A stretch of DNA of 64,000 nucleotides from DAOUEX01 sp034430235 (GCA_964478075.1 CAYZGO010000008.1:53428-117427), one strand, 5' to 3'. Positions 7,612-16,879 are shown, counted from the stretch's first letter. Made by a program: numbers and translations. Notes: generated by a model from the letters alone, not told the origin.

Positions 7612-9006
7612 ATGCCGCGCAGGACTAACTGGCTCTTGAGCCTTCTTACTGCTGTAGTAGATGCAGAGATGATCGCCGTGGCATTCTTTGCTGCCTACTT
7701 GGTGCGCCGTGTCACTGAATATCCGCGTCCGCTCACTCCGCAGCCATTTAGCCACTACAGTGGCATGCTGCTAATCCACGTATGCACTCTATTGGCCACG
7801 TTCTTCTTTTACCGGCTATATCATTTCAAGCGCGGCCTCTCGCGTATTGACAAATCCTACTCTATCGTGGCTGCCGTCTCATTCGGCACCGTGGCTTCAA
7901 TTGCCTTAACCTCTTTTCTTTACAAGAACGAGTTGGACTATCCTCGGGCTATGGTCATCTACGCCTGGATATTGAGCATTATATTTGTGGCGGTGGGACG
8001 GCTGCTCACCGATCACTTTCATGCCAGATACCGCAGGGCCAATCCCGCGCGCGTGCTCGTTGTGGGCGCTGGCGACGTAGGACGAATGATTCTGCAAAAG
8101 ATAAACCAGTCTCCCAATCTTGGATACCAGCCGGTAGGCTTTGCGGATGACACGCCAGGACGTAAAGAAGTAGCTGGCCTGCCTATCCTTGGCAATAGCA
8201 GCCAGGTTGGGTTTCTCATCCGTGAGCACAATGTGCAGGAAGTGATTATCGGCCTGCCTGAGGCCAGTCACGAGGAAATCCTGGACCTCATCTCCCAGTG
8301 TGAACGGGAGAAGGCTACTGTCCGTGTCTTCCCCGATGTATTTCAGATCATTGCTTCGGAAGTCAGCATTGATGAACTGAATGGCCTGCCTTTGCTCACC
8401 GTTCGCGACGTGGCACTACGAGGCTGGCGTCTGGCGGTGAAACGCACTATGGACTTGATCGTGAGCGCAGTGATCCTGGTTTTGGTTTCTCCCTTTATAC
8501 TGCTTACTGCGCTCTTGATCAAGCTGGACTCGCCTGGGCCAGTATTCTTCGCTCAGGAGCGGATGGGCTTAGACGCCCGGCCTTTTCAGATACTCAAGTT
8601 CCGTTCCATGCGCGCTGATGCTGAGAAAGAAACGGGGCCAGTATGGGCCACGCCAGACGATCCACGGCGTACCCGGCTGGGGGCCTTCATTCGCCGCCAT
8701 TCCATAGACGAGTTGCCACAGTTGATCAACGTTCTTGTAGGCGATATGAGCCTTGTGGGGCCACGACCGGAGCGCCCTGTGTTCGCAGAACAGTTCCGCC
8801 AAGTTGTGCCACGTTACATGGAACGTCACAAGGAGAAAGCAGGCATCACCGGTTGGGCGCAAATCAACGGTCTGCGCGGGGACACGTCCATCGTAGAACG
8901 CACCAAGTATGACCTGTGGTACATTGAGAACTGGTCATTGCTTCTGGATCTCAAGATTCTCCTCAGAACAGTATTCAACGTGTTCGGCGACAGGAGTGCC
9001 TACTAG
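7612..9006 (+). CDS. Undecaprenyl-phosphate sugar phosphotransferase (WcaJ/PglC superfamily, long form)
   Basis: This 464-residue membrane enzyme transfers a sugar-1-phosphate from a nucleotide sugar to undecaprenyl phosphate, the first step of exopolysaccharide or O-antigen repeat assembly. Residues 1-130 hold several transmembrane segments. A Rossmann-like CoA-binding_3 domain follows (RVLVVGAGDVGRMIL). The catalytic sugar transferase domain starts near residue 275 (KRTMDLIVSAVILVLVSPF) with FKFRSM-like LKFRSMRADAE, DELPQLINVLVGDMSLVGPRPE and a C-terminal KYDLWYIENWS. Length and domain order match the WcaJ-type long form. It is followed 9 bases later by a glycosyltransferase gene, suggesting a two-gene surface-glycan unit. 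Confidence 0.92.
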   Translation: MPRRTNWLLSLLTAVVDAEMIAVAFFAAYLVRRVTEYPRPLTPQPFSHYSGMLLIHVCTLLATFFFYRLYHFKRGLSRIDKSYSIVAAVSFGTVASIALTSFLYKNELDYPRAMVIYAWILSIIFVAVGRLLTDHFHARYRRANPARVLVVGAGDVGRMILQKINQSPNLGYQPVGFADDTPGRKEVAGLPILGNSSQVGFLIREHNVQEVIIGLPEASHEEILDLISQCEREKATVRVFPDVFQIIASEVSIDELNGLPLLTVRDVALRGWRLAVKRTMDLIVSAVILVLVSPFILLTALLIKLDSPGPVFFAQERMGLDARPFQILKFRSMRADAEKETGPVWATPDDPRRTRLGAFIRRHSIDELPQLINVLVGDMSLVGPRPERPVFAEQFRQVVPRYMERHKEKAGITGWAQINGLRGDTSIVERTKYDLWYIENWSLLLDLKILLRTVFNVFGDRSAY

Positions 9007-9015
9007 CGGCTCATT

Positions 9016-10173
9016 ATGCGCATTGTGATCTTTAGCAACGCCTACAAGCCTACCGTAAGTGGGGTGGTGACGTCTATCGCCCTATTCCGTCGAGGGTTGA
9101 TTGAGGCCGGCCATGAAGTGCATATCATCGCCCCCGAATACACAGACTTTGAGGACGAGGAGCCTTACGTCTTCCGTTTTCCCGCCCTTGACCTGAGTGA
9201 GCAGGTAGATATCTCCTTGGTGATGCCGCTCAAGGCGCCGATGACGCCAACGGTGCGCGGCATCAAGCCGGCCCTCCTCCACAGTCAACATCCTATTTTG
9301 ATGGGTGACCTCGCGGTTGGCTTTGCGCGCGATTTGAATTTGCCACTGGTCTTCACCTTCCACACCCCCTACGACGAGTATGCCCGGCAGTACGTTCCCA
9401 TCGTGGGCGAGCTGGCCAGCCTAGTTACTGAGCAGATCGTCAGACGCTACCTGGGAAAGTGCACCCACGTCGTGGCACCCACTTCCAGCGTTCGCGATCT
9501 CATATTGCGTGACTATGCAGCCGATGTTCCGGTGACCGTCGTGCCGACGCCGGTGGACCTGGGCCAATACCACGACTTGGACCCACAGCGCATTCGCAGC
9601 GCCCTCGGGCTGGAGAACGCTGAACTCGTGCTGTACACAGGCCGGTTGGCACCCGAGAAGAACCTCGATTTCTTGCTGCGCGCATTCGCCAGGGTTGCAG
9701 CCACGCGTTCCCAGGCCCGCTTGCTACTGGTGGGCAAAGGACCACACGAACGCCGTACGCAACGCACAGTGCGAAAACTCGGCCTCGGCGAGCGGGTTGT
9801 CTTCACCGGACCCATTCCCCACAGCGAGGTACCGCACTATGCGGCCGCCGCTGACCTGTTCGTCTTCCCTTCTCTGATCGATGTGCAGCCCTTAGTGCTG
9901 ATCGAATCCATGGCCGCAGGCACCCCCGTGGTCGCCATGGAGGCGCCCGGCCCAGCGGACGTGTTGAGCAGAGGAGGGGGCCTGCTTGTGCCGCCTGAAG
10001 AGGATGCCTTCGCTGCAGCGGTGCTGGAGTTGCTCAGCGACGAGCCGCGCCGCCGGGCGATGGGAGAACAGGCTGCACAGGCGGCGCAGCGATACAACAT
10101 CCCGTCTGCTACCGCACGCCTGGTCGCCGTCTACGAGGAGGCCATTACTGCTGGCCCGCGTGCAGGGAAGTAG
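9016..10173 (+). CDS. Glycosyltransferase family 4
   Basis: This 385-residue GT-B enzyme has the N-terminal acceptor domain MRIVIFSNAYKPTVSGVVTS and a C-terminal donor domain with LYTGRLAPEKNLDFLLRAF and the E-x7-E-like ADLFVFPSLIDVQPLVLIESMAAG. The opening motif resembles diacylglycerol glucosyltransferases and phosphatidylinositol mannosyltransferase-like enzymes. One oddity is the SLIDVQPLVLIE segment, where most relatives have S-x-T-E-(T/G)-x-P/Q. The product could be a glycolipid or a polysaccharide intermediate linked to the preceding sugar transferase. Acceptor specificity cannot be read from sequence. Confidence 0.88.
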   Translation: MRIVIFSNAYKPTVSGVVTSIALFRRGLIEAGHEVHIIAPEYTDFEDEEPYVFRFPALDLSEQVDISLVMPLKAPMTPTVRGIKPALLHSQHPILMGDLAVGFARDLNLPLVFTFHTPYDEYARQYVPIVGELASLVTEQIVRRYLGKCTHVVAPTSSVRDLILRDYAADVPVTVVPTPVDLGQYHDLDPQRIRSALGLENAELVLYTGRLAPEKNLDFLLRAFARVAATRSQARLLLVGKGPHERRTQRTVRKLGLGERVVFTGPIPHSEVPHYAAAADLFVFPSLIDVQPLVLIESMAAGTPVVAMEAPGPADVLSRGGGLLVPPEEDAFAAAVLELLSDEPRRRAMGEQAAQAAQRYNIPSATARLVAVYEEAITAGPRAGK

Positions 10174-10231
10174 GAGGTGGTCACGCCGGCCACGCTCAGT
10201 CGAACGCAGTAGCCTACCACTAAGCCTCGTT

Positions 10232-10266
10232 AAGACTTCCGATGTCTCGCAGACATCGGAAGTCTT
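10232..10266. repeat. Perfect 16-bp stem hairpin with a 3-base loop
   Basis: AAGACTTCCGATGTCT, loop CGC, then its exact reverse complement. No T-run follows on either strand, so a simple intrinsic terminator is unlikely. It lies 60 bases after the GT4 stop, where it could protect the mRNA 3' end or be a mobile palindromic repeat. Confidence 0.8.
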
Positions 10267-10358
10267 GTATCGCCGGCCTCGGAGGGCAATGATGAGCTTG
10301 TCCCCCAAGGTTGCCCATCATTACGCGTAAGTGCTTTGTCAAGTGGGGAACGGCCTTC

Positions 10359-10474
10359 GCCCTCACCTTCCCCCGCCTCGTTTCCCCCGGCACCCCCTTC
10401 CTCTCCCAAATCTGTCGAAGATCCCGCGCGCAGCCGAGGGGGGAGAGGAAGGGGACTAGGGGGATGGTGAGGGC
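10359..10474. repeat. Long imperfect inverted repeat (REP-like)
   Basis: The left arm carries GCCCTCACC followed by C-runs and CCCCTTCCTCTCCC. The right arm carries GGGAGAGGAAGGGG and ends GGTGAGGGC. The arms flank a centre of about 35 bp. No gene is seen in the 10174-10611 gap apart from this element, the hairpin at 10232, and the hrcA promoter with CIRCE. Confidence 0.7.
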
Positions 10475-10515
10475 CCTTCTTACATTAGACTTTTATATGA
10501 GTGGGCTCAACACTA

Positions 10516-10544
10516 TTGACAAGAACGACATATCATGGTATCAT
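10516..10544 (+). promoter_or_regulatory. hrcA-grpE-dnaK promoter
   Basis: TTGACA (10516-10521), an exact 17-bp spacer and TATCAT (10539-10544). The CIRCE element begins two bases after the -10 box, so HrcA binding would cover the transcription start. Confidence 0.85.
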
Positions 10545-10545
10545 C

Positions 10546-10572
10546 TTAGCACTCGATCACCAAGAGTGCTAA
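10546..10572. promoter_or_regulatory. CIRCE operator (HrcA binding site)
   Basis: TTAGCACTC, a 9-bp spacer and GAGTGCTAA, with no mismatch to the consensus. It sits between the -10 box and the hrcA start, the usual place for HrcA autorepression of chaperone genes. Confidence 0.97.
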
Positions 10573-10611
10573 TCAGGCCGGATCTGTCTGCCTGGAAAGC
10601 GGGATTGTGAG

Positions 10612-11655
10612 TTGGTGGAGACCCTGACACAAAGACGGCAAGATATCCTGGGGACAGTGGTGCGCGAGTACATCGCTACGGCCAGGCCAGTAGGCTCGGA
10701 TACGATCTGCCAAGGCTGTGGTCTGGGTATAAGCGCTGCCACTATTCGCAATGAATTTGCGCACCTGACTGAAATGGGCTATCTCATGCAGCCCCACACA
10801 TCGGCCGGCCGTGTGCCGACTGAACAGGGGTATCGCTATTTCGTAGAGAGGCTCATGGAAGAGTCGGAACTGCCTTTGTCGGAGCAGTTGCTGATAGAGC
10901 ATCAGTTCCACCAGATAGATCTTGACCTTGACCAGTGGATGAAACTCGCTGCTGCGGTTCTGGCGCGCATTGCGCAGAGTGCATCTCTGATTACTGCGCC
11001 TCAGGCCCGCCAAGTCCGCTTTCGGCACGTTGAACTTGTTTCTATTAGCGAACTAGCGGGCTTGATGATCCTGGTGCTGCAGGATAGCTCGGTGCAGCAG
11101 CAGATGATGATGTTTGCACATCCCATTGATCAAGAGGAGCTGAGTCGCATATCCAGCAAACTCAACGAGCGATTCGCCGATCTCAGCGTAGAGCAGGCAC
11201 GCGCGAAAGCTCAGAGTGAAGCCAGTCCGGAGCAGAGCACGCTTGAGGCTGAGGTTACCAGGCGGATTCTGGCCTTGATGCACTCTTATGAGGTACAGAA
11301 AAGCCGTGGGATGTATCGTGATGGGCTTGTGCACATTCTTCGTCAGCCGGAGTTCATTGAGATCGAGCGAGCGCGCCAGATTGTGCAGGTACTGGAGCAG
11401 ACCAGTGCTCTGGAAGCCATTTTCCGCGAAGCGCAACTTGCCAGCGGGGTTCAGGTTATCATTGGTGATGAGGGCAAGTGGGACGAGATCAGAGGTTACA
11501 GTGTGATCTTGTCCCGGTATGGTCTGCCTGGCGAAGCGAACGGCGTACTCGGCGTCTTGGGGCCTATACGCATGCCCTATGGACGGGCCATTCCTGCCGT
11601 ACGCTACGTCGCTGCCCTCATGAGCGACTTGCTGCACCGTCTGTATGGGGAATAG
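10612..11655 (+). CDS. hrcA: Heat-inducible transcription repressor HrcA
   Basis: This 347-residue repressor binds the CIRCE element just upstream and is inactivated when chaperonin is busy. The N-terminal winged helix (QRRQDILGTVVREYIATARPVG, then ISAATIRNEFAHLTEMGYL, and the family motif HTSAGRVPTEQGYRYFVE) is clear. It is followed by the GAF-like middle domain and the C-terminal YGRAIPAVRYVAALMSDLL. The start is a TTG at 10612 or the GTG at 10615; neither has a strong ribosome binding site. It heads an operon with grpE and dnaK. Confidence 0.96.
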   Translation: MVETLTQRRQDILGTVVREYIATARPVGSDTICQGCGLGISAATIRNEFAHLTEMGYLMQPHTSAGRVPTEQGYRYFVERLMEESELPLSEQLLIEHQFHQIDLDLDQWMKLAAAVLARIAQSASLITAPQARQVRFRHVELVSISELAGLMILVLQDSSVQQQMMMFAHPIDQEELSRISSKLNERFADLSVEQARAKAQSEASPEQSTLEAEVTRRILALMHSYEVQKSRGMYRDGLVHILRQPEFIEIERARQIVQVLEQTSALEAIFREAQLASGVQVIIGDEGKWDEIRGYSVILSRYGLPGEANGVLGVLGPIRMPYGRAIPAVRYVAALMSDLLHRLYGE

Positions 11656-11678
11656 CTTTGCAGGAGGTCGGTACAACG

Positions 11679-12362
11679 ATGTTAGATGAAGACAAGGGTC
11701 AAGTAGCAGCAAGTAGCGACGCGCAGAAGGCCCAGCCTGTGCCCGAGCCAGCCGTGGACGAGAAGGCGGAAAAGAGTGCGGCAAAGCCGGAAGAGAAGCC
11801 AGCGGACATCAAAGCTCTTCAGCAAGAGCTCGAGAAGCAAACAGAGTTGTCCAAGCATCACCTTGATCAGTGGAAACGCACGGCTGCGGGTCTGGAGAAC
11901 TATCGCAGGCGCGCGGAGAAGGAACGCGAGGAACTGCTTAGGTTTGGCGATGCAGTTTTGATCACAAAGCTGCTCCCTGTACTGGATGATTTCGAACGGG
12001 CTTTTCAGACTGTGCCGGCAACGCTCAGCGACTTTACCTGGATAGAAGGTGTGGCTCTCATTGAGCGCAAGCTGCGCTTGCTTCTGGAGCAGCAAGGCCT
12101 GAGGGAAGTTGATGCTCTTGGTAAGCCATTTGACCCCAAGTTCCACCAGGCTGTCCTGCAGGAAGAAAGCACTGCTTATCCCGACGGCTATATAGTCGCT
12201 GTCCTGCAAAAGGGCTACACGCTACATGATAGAGTGCTGCGTCCTGCTATGGTGAAGGTAGCAAGGAACGAACAGGGCGGCAAGACCGTGGGCTCGGCAG
12301 AGGCAGAAGGAAACGCCCCTGCCACTGACAAGGAAAAGGAAGATGAATCCAGAACCGAATAG
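11679..12362 (+). CDS. grpE: Nucleotide exchange factor GrpE
   Basis: This 227-residue co-chaperone releases ADP from DnaK. A charged N-terminal tail of about 50 residues precedes the long coiled coil (LQQELEKQTELSKHHLDQWK, then RTAAGLENYRRRAEKE) and the C-terminal beta domain with LRPAMVKVAR. The ATG at 11679 was chosen because AGGAGG lies at 11662-11667; an open frame continues upstream but overlaps hrcA. It sits 23 bases after hrcA. Confidence 0.96.
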   Translation: MLDEDKGQVAASSDAQKAQPVPEPAVDEKAEKSAAKPEEKPADIKALQQELEKQTELSKHHLDQWKRTAAGLENYRRRAEKEREELLRFGDAVLITKLLPVLDDFERAFQTVPATLSDFTWIEGVALIERKLRLLLEQQGLREVDALGKPFDPKFHQAVLQEESTAYPDGYIVAVLQKGYTLHDRVLRPAMVKVARNEQGGKTVGSAEAEGNAPATDKEKEDESRTE

Positions 12363-12388
12363 TGCTGCGTCAAGCCTAGCTCGAGGCC

Positions 12389-12448
12389 TTGTAGTAGCGA
12401 CTTCGGTCGCCAAACAAGCGGGAAAAGCGACTAAAGTCGCCACTACAA
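12389..12448. repeat. Interspersed palindromic repeat, GTAGTAGCGACTT family
   Basis: The ends are TTGTAGTAGCGACTTCGG and AAAGTCGCCACTACAA, which are inverted copies around a short centre. A second member of the same family is at 26477-26534. It separates grpE from dnaK but does not look like a terminator, because no T-run follows. Confidence 0.8.
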
Positions 12449-12508
12449 ACTAGCTAGACTGATATTGACGGAGCAGCAGTCAAGTAGTCCATTTCTGGGA
12501 GGATATGC

Positions 12509-14401
12509 ATGAGCAAGATCATAGGCATTGATTTAGGAACCACGTTCTCTGTGGTTGCCGTAATGGAAGGTGGCGAGCCGGTGGTTATCCCTACGTCAGA
12601 GGGAGAAAGGCTTTGTCCCTCTGTAGTGGCTGTGAATCCCAAGACGGGTGAGCGCATGGTGGGCTGGGTAGCCCGTCGCCAGGCTGTTACTAACCCGGAG
12701 AATACCGTTTTTTCGATTAAGCGTCTCATGGGCCGCAAGTTCAAAGACCCTGAAGTGCAAAAAGCCATGAAGCGTTTGCCGTACCGAATCACAGAAGCAC
12801 CCAATGGAGATGCCTGGGTTGAGTTGGGCGGCAAAAAGCATTCACCGCCCGAGATCTCGGGGATGATTCTGCAGAAACTCAAGACCGATGCCGAAGCATA
12901 CCTGGGCGAGCCGGTCAAACAGGCAGTCGTTACCGTGCCCGCCTACTTTAACGATTCCCAGCGGCAGGCGACGAAGGATGCAGGCAAAATCGCGGGTCTG
13001 GAAGTCCTGCGTATCATCAACGAGCCTACGGCATCCTCGTTGGCCTACGGATTGGACAAGAAAAAGGACGAACAGATTGCTGTCTATGACCTGGGCGGCG
13101 GTACGTTTGACATCTCTATTCTGAGTCTTGGCGAAGGCGTGTTCGAAGTCATCTCTACAAATGGTGACACGTTCCTCGGCGGTGATGACTTTGACATGCG
13201 TGTCATAGATTGGATCGCTGACGAGTTCAAGAAAGAGCAGGGCATTGATCTGCGCCAAGACCGCATGGCACTGCAGCGCCTCAAAGAGGCAGCCGAGAAG
13301 GCCAAACGGGAGCTGTCCACGGTGATGCAGACTGAGATAAACTTGCCTTTCATCACTGCCGATCAAGCAGGTCCCAAGCATCTAGTAATGACACTTACAC
13401 GCTCCAAGCTGGAGCAGTTGGTGGGCGACCTGGTAGACAAGTCACTCGGCCCGGTCAAGCAAGCGCTGAAGGACGCGAAGCTCAAGCCGGCGGACATTGA
13501 TGAGATCGTACTGGTAGGTGGCCAGACACGCATGCCGCTTGTGCAGGAGGCCGTGCGCAAGGTCTTCGGCAAGGAGCCTAATAAGAGTGTCAACCCTGAC
13601 GAAGTGGTGGCAGTTGGCGCGGCAATCCAGGCGGCTGTGCTCGCTGGCGAAGTCACGGACGTCTTACTCCTCGATGTCACGCCGTTGACGCTGAGTATTG
13701 AGACCCTGGGGAGCGTAGCCACACCGATCATTGAGCGCAATACGACTATTCCTACTAAGAAGAGTCAGATATTCTCAACCGCCGCTGATAGTCAGACCAG
13801 CGTGGAGATTCACGTGTTGCAAGGCGAGCGCCCAATGGCCACCGACAATAAAACCTTGGGGCGCTTCATTCTAGACGGCATTCCACCGGCACCTCGTGGC
13901 ATCCCGCAGATAGAGGTGACCTTTGACATCGATGCTGATGGCATCCTCCATGTCAGCGCCCAGGACAAGGCTACTGGCCGCGAGCAGAAAATCACCATCA
14001 CCGCCTCCAGCGGGCTTGCCAAGGAAGAGGTAGAGAACATGGTGCGCGAAGCTGAGCGCCATGCCGACGAGGATCGCAAGCGGAAGGGAGAAGTCGAGGC
14101 GCGCAATAACGGCGACTCAATGGCCTATTCTGCAGAGAAAACACTGCGTGAATTGGGCGACAAGGTACCCGCTGACGTCAAAAACGAAGTTGAAGGCAAA
14201 GTCGCTGCCGTCCGCTCGGCATTGCAGGGTCAGGATGTAACTCGTATCCGCAGCACGACGCAGGAACTGAGCGAGGCTTTGCAGCGTATGGGTGCCACCA
14301 TGTACCAGCAGGCTGGACCCACCGAGCCTGCACCAGAGAGCCAAGGTGGGCAGGAGCCACCCGACGAGGGTACTGTCGAGGGCGAGTTCCGCGAGGTGTA
14401 A
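12509..14401 (+). CDS. dnaK: Molecular chaperone DnaK (Hsp70)
   Basis: This 630-residue protein has the full Hsp70 layout. The ATPase domain opens with IIGIDLGTTFSVVAVMEGG and includes AVYDLGGGTFDISIL and IVLVGGQTRMPLVQ. The substrate domain follows (LLDVTPLTLSIETLG), and a C-terminal lid ends in EGEFREV. It folds client proteins with DnaJ and GrpE in the cytoplasm. The start has the ribosome binding site GGGAGGA. A strong terminator follows the stop, so dnaJ is on a separate transcript. Confidence 0.98.
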   Translation: MSKIIGIDLGTTFSVVAVMEGGEPVVIPTSEGERLCPSVVAVNPKTGERMVGWVARRQAVTNPENTVFSIKRLMGRKFKDPEVQKAMKRLPYRITEAPNGDAWVELGGKKHSPPEISGMILQKLKTDAEAYLGEPVKQAVVTVPAYFNDSQRQATKDAGKIAGLEVLRIINEPTASSLAYGLDKKKDEQIAVYDLGGGTFDISILSLGEGVFEVISTNGDTFLGGDDFDMRVIDWIADEFKKEQGIDLRQDRMALQRLKEAAEKAKRELSTVMQTEINLPFITADQAGPKHLVMTLTRSKLEQLVGDLVDKSLGPVKQALKDAKLKPADIDEIVLVGGQTRMPLVQEAVRKVFGKEPNKSVNPDEVVAVGAAIQAAVLAGEVTDVLLLDVTPLTLSIETLGSVATPIIERNTTIPTKKSQIFSTAADSQTSVEIHVLQGERPMATDNKTLGRFILDGIPPAPRGIPQIEVTFDIDADGILHVSAQDKATGREQKITITASSGLAKEEVENMVREAERHADEDRKRKGEVEARNNGDSMAYSAEKTLRELGDKVPADVKNEVEGKVAAVRSALQGQDVTRIRSTTQELSEALQRMGATMYQQAGPTEPAPESQGGQEPPDEGTVEGEFREV

Positions 14402-14421
14402 GAACAGGTTGCTTTGCAGCT

Positions 14422-14464
14422 AACGCAGGGGGATTGTGAGCCAGCAATCCCCCTGCGTTCTTTT
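14422..14464 (+). terminator. Intrinsic terminator after dnaK
   Basis: A 15-bp perfect stem (AACGCAGGGGGATTG and its complement) with an 8-base loop, followed by CTTTT. It separates dnaK from the dnaJ promoter. Confidence 0.93.
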
Positions 14465-14608
14465 GGCGCGCCCCAGTTTCCAGATGTTCCTGCGCCAGTT
14501 GTAGAGACGTAGCCTCAGCTTGTGGTGAGATTACACATGCTATGTCTCTACCGTTCGACCGGTCGTCATTGCGCCGACGCGGCTGCCCGAACTTGTGCTC
14601 CCCTTCGT

Positions 14609-14637
14609 TTGGCTCTCATCTATCATTGGTGTATACT
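14609..14637 (+). promoter_or_regulatory. dnaJ promoter
   Basis: TTGGCT (14609-14614), a 17-bp spacer and TATACT (14632-14637), 43 bases before the dnaJ ATG. No CIRCE is present here, so dnaJ appears to be outside direct HrcA control. Confidence 0.65.
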
Positions 14638-14680
14638 ACTGCTTGGATACAAGCTGAGCGGAGGATGCTGAACGACTCCT

Positions 14681-15793
14681 ATGAGTGTCAAGCGCGACTA
14701 CTATGAAGTGCTGGGGGTGGGACGGGGAGCAGGTGCGGACGAAATTCGCAAGGCTTATCGTCGGCTTGCCCGCCAGTATCACCCTGATGTAAATAAGGGC
14801 CCTGATGCTGAGCCTCGCTTCAAGGAAATCAACGAAGCCTACGAGGTGCTGAGCGATCAGGAGAAACGCCTGGCCTACGACCGCTTTGGTTTTGCCGGTG
14901 TGGAAGGCAGGCTCGGCGGCTTCTCTGGCTTTACCGACCTGAGCGACGTTTTCGAAAGTTTTTTTGGTGGTTTCGCTCGCACTCGCACACGAAAAGGCCC
15001 ACGTGCGGGCGAGGACCTTCGCGCCAGCCTTACGCTCTCGTTTGAGGAGGCTGTGTTCGGCGCTGAGAAAGAGCTGGAAGTAGAGCGGCTTGAACTCTGC
15101 CCGATCTGCAGTGGGAGTGGCTCTGAGCCTGGCTCCAGCCCTGTTCGCTGTCCAGAATGTGGAGGCACGGGCGAGGTGCGCCGAGTACGGTCCTCCATTT
15201 TTGGCTCATTCGTCAATGTCTCAACCTGTCCACGCTGCCGGGGAGAGGGAGTAGTTATCTCACGCCCTTGCCATGGGTGTCGAGGACAGCAGAGAGTGCG
15301 CGGCAGGAAACGTATCGCCGTGACCATTCCACCTGGTGTGGATGACGGCACACGCATTCGCCTCGCTGGCGAGGGCAATGCCGGCATCAACGGAGGCCCG
15401 CCTGGACATCTCTATGCCTTTCTTTCCGTCAAGCCACATCGCCACTTCAGACGGAAGGACAACGACATCTATTTGGACATCACCATCAACTTTGCACAGG
15501 CCGCCCTGGGCGATGAGATCGCTGTCCCTACTCTTGATGGAGATGTGAAGCTGGCAATCCCGGCGGGTACTCAAACTGGGCAGACTTTCACAATCAAAGG
15601 GCAAGGCGTACCATATTTGCGCCGCAACGGCCGGGGAAACCAGTTGGTGAGCGTATTTGTTGCTACGCCCACCAAACTGACCGCAGAACAGAAGCGGCTG
15701 CTCCGGGAGCTTTCCAAGACTCTGGGCAAAGAGGCCGTTCTGAGGAATGGCCGGAGCGTGTTTGACAAGCTCAAGGATGCCTTTCGCATGTAG
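14681..15793 (+). CDS. dnaJ: Chaperone DnaJ (Hsp40)
   Basis: This 370-residue type-I J protein has a J domain with HPD at residues 34-36 and a short Gly/Phe region (FGFAGVEGRLGGFSGF). The zinc-binding domain has four cysteine motifs (CPICSGSG, CPECGGTG, CPRCRGEG, CHGCRGQQ). The C-terminal substrate domains and dimerisation region follow. The fourth motif lacks the usual second Gly. It stimulates DnaK ATPase and delivers substrates. The following genes prmA and rsmE lie downstream on the same strand with no terminator seen. Confidence 0.97.
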   Translation: MSVKRDYYEVLGVGRGAGADEIRKAYRRLARQYHPDVNKGPDAEPRFKEINEAYEVLSDQEKRLAYDRFGFAGVEGRLGGFSGFTDLSDVFESFFGGFARTRTRKGPRAGEDLRASLTLSFEEAVFGAEKELEVERLELCPICSGSGSEPGSSPVRCPECGGTGEVRRVRSSIFGSFVNVSTCPRCRGEGVVISRPCHGCRGQQRVRGRKRIAVTIPPGVDDGTRIRLAGEGNAGINGGPPGHLYAFLSVKPHRHFRRKDNDIYLDITINFAQAALGDEIAVPTLDGDVKLAIPAGTQTGQTFTIKGQGVPYLRRNGRGNQLVSVFVATPTKLTAEQKRLLRELSKTLGKEAVLRNGRSVFDKLKDAFRM

Positions 15794-15837
15794 ACAGGGG
15801 GACGTGAAACAACCCCTCTTTGATCCCAGTCAACAGT

Positions 15838-16767
15838 ATGAAACTGATAGAGATCAGTGTAGAGACAGATGGCGAGGCAGCGGAGGCTGTGAGCGCCATA
15901 TTCAATGAATACAGCCAGGGTGGAACTGTCGTTGAGGAAGTGTGGCTTGATGCGTCTCTGCCTCACGTGGTCAAAGTGAAGGCTTTCCTGTCACCCGAGC
16001 GCAGTGCTGCCTTGCCGCAGATTGAAAAGGCTTTGTGGCATCTGGGGCAGATCTACCCTATTCTGCCCCCATCCGTGCGCTGGCTTCCTGAAGCTGATTG
16101 GACTGAAGCCTGGAAATCTGGTTACAGTGTGCAGCGCATTGGACGCGGCCTTGTGATTAAACCATCGTGGCAGTCCTACACTGCTGCTCCTGGTCAGGTG
16201 GTAATAGAACTTGATCCTGGTTTGGCCTTTGGAACTGGCTTACATCCCTCCACTCGACTCTGCCTGCTGGCTCTAGAGGATCACCTAGAACCAGGCGATC
16301 GTGTGCTGGACGTGGGCACTGGATCTGGCATCCTTTCTATCGCAGCCGCCAAGCTGGGTGCTGATAGCGTCGTTGCCCTGGACACAGATGGGATGGCACT
16401 GGAAGTCGCACGGGAAAACATTGCGCGTAACGGCGTGCAGGGAATGGTCTCACTGGAAAGGGCTTCCTTGAGCCCGCTGTCAACGCTTGACTGCTCAGAT
16501 GGCCCGGCGGAGACCTTCAACGGTCTTGGTGTCTGGGACGGTGCTTTTGACTTGCTGTTAATGAATATCTTGCCCGCTGTAATTGCTGGGTCAGCCGAGG
16601 CGGTAGCTGAGTGCCTGGCGACGGACGGGCAATTCGTCGTCTCAGGGATTATTCGATCACGAGAAGATTTTGTGCGCAGCGCCCTCGCTGCTGCAAGCCT
16701 GATAGTCGTGGAGCGTCGTGTGAAGAAAGACTGGGTTGCATTGATCGGCTGTTCGCCCCGCTCATGA
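15838..16767 (+). CDS. prmA: Ribosomal protein L11 methyltransferase PrmA
   Basis: This SAM-dependent enzyme of 309 residues trimethylates ribosomal protein L11. The N-terminal substrate-recognition domain is followed by the linker PGLAFGTGLHPSTRLCLLALE and the SAM motif VLDVGTGSGILSIAAAKLGA. The catalytic-domain motif LLMNILPAVI comes after these. The ATG at 15838 (MKLIEISVE) was chosen over a TTG at 15820 because it matches family N-termini, although no strong ribosome binding site is visible. Its last codons run into the paired hairpins at 16756-16796. Confidence 0.94.
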   Translation: MKLIEISVETDGEAAEAVSAIFNEYSQGGTVVEEVWLDASLPHVVKVKAFLSPERSAALPQIEKALWHLGQIYPILPPSVRWLPEADWTEAWKSGYSVQRIGRGLVIKPSWQSYTAAPGQVVIELDPGLAFGTGLHPSTRLCLLALEDHLEPGDRVLDVGTGSGILSIAAAKLGADSVVALDTDGMALEVARENIARNGVQGMVSLERASLSPLSTLDCSDGPAETFNGLGVWDGAFDLLLMNILPAVIAGSAEAVAECLATDGQFVVSGIIRSREDFVRSALAAASLIVVERRVKKDWVALIGCSPRS

Positions 16768-16796
16768 CGGGGCCGGTCGCCCCGCTTATGACGGGG
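16756..16796. repeat. Two tandem short hairpins at the prmA 3' end
   Basis: Two copies of CCCCG-N7-CGGGG, 24 bp apart (the first at 16756-16772, the second at 16780-16796). The first overlaps the last four prmA codons and stop. No T-run follows, so read-through into rsmE is likely. Confidence 0.75.
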
Positions 16797-16879
16797 TGGA
16801 AAGGAGAGCAGGCGAAGCGACACTGCGTGAGCGCCAGAGCTGCATGAAGGCCGCTGCTCGTGTCTCTCTGCCCTTCGAT

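Noticed and set aside
10232..10266. Intrinsic terminator of the GT4 gene
   Set aside because: The stem is strong but neither side has a T-run, so it is listed as a palindrome instead.
10321..10330. TTACGCGTAA palindrome as an operator
   Set aside because: It is short, single and not placed next to a promoter; it could occur by chance.
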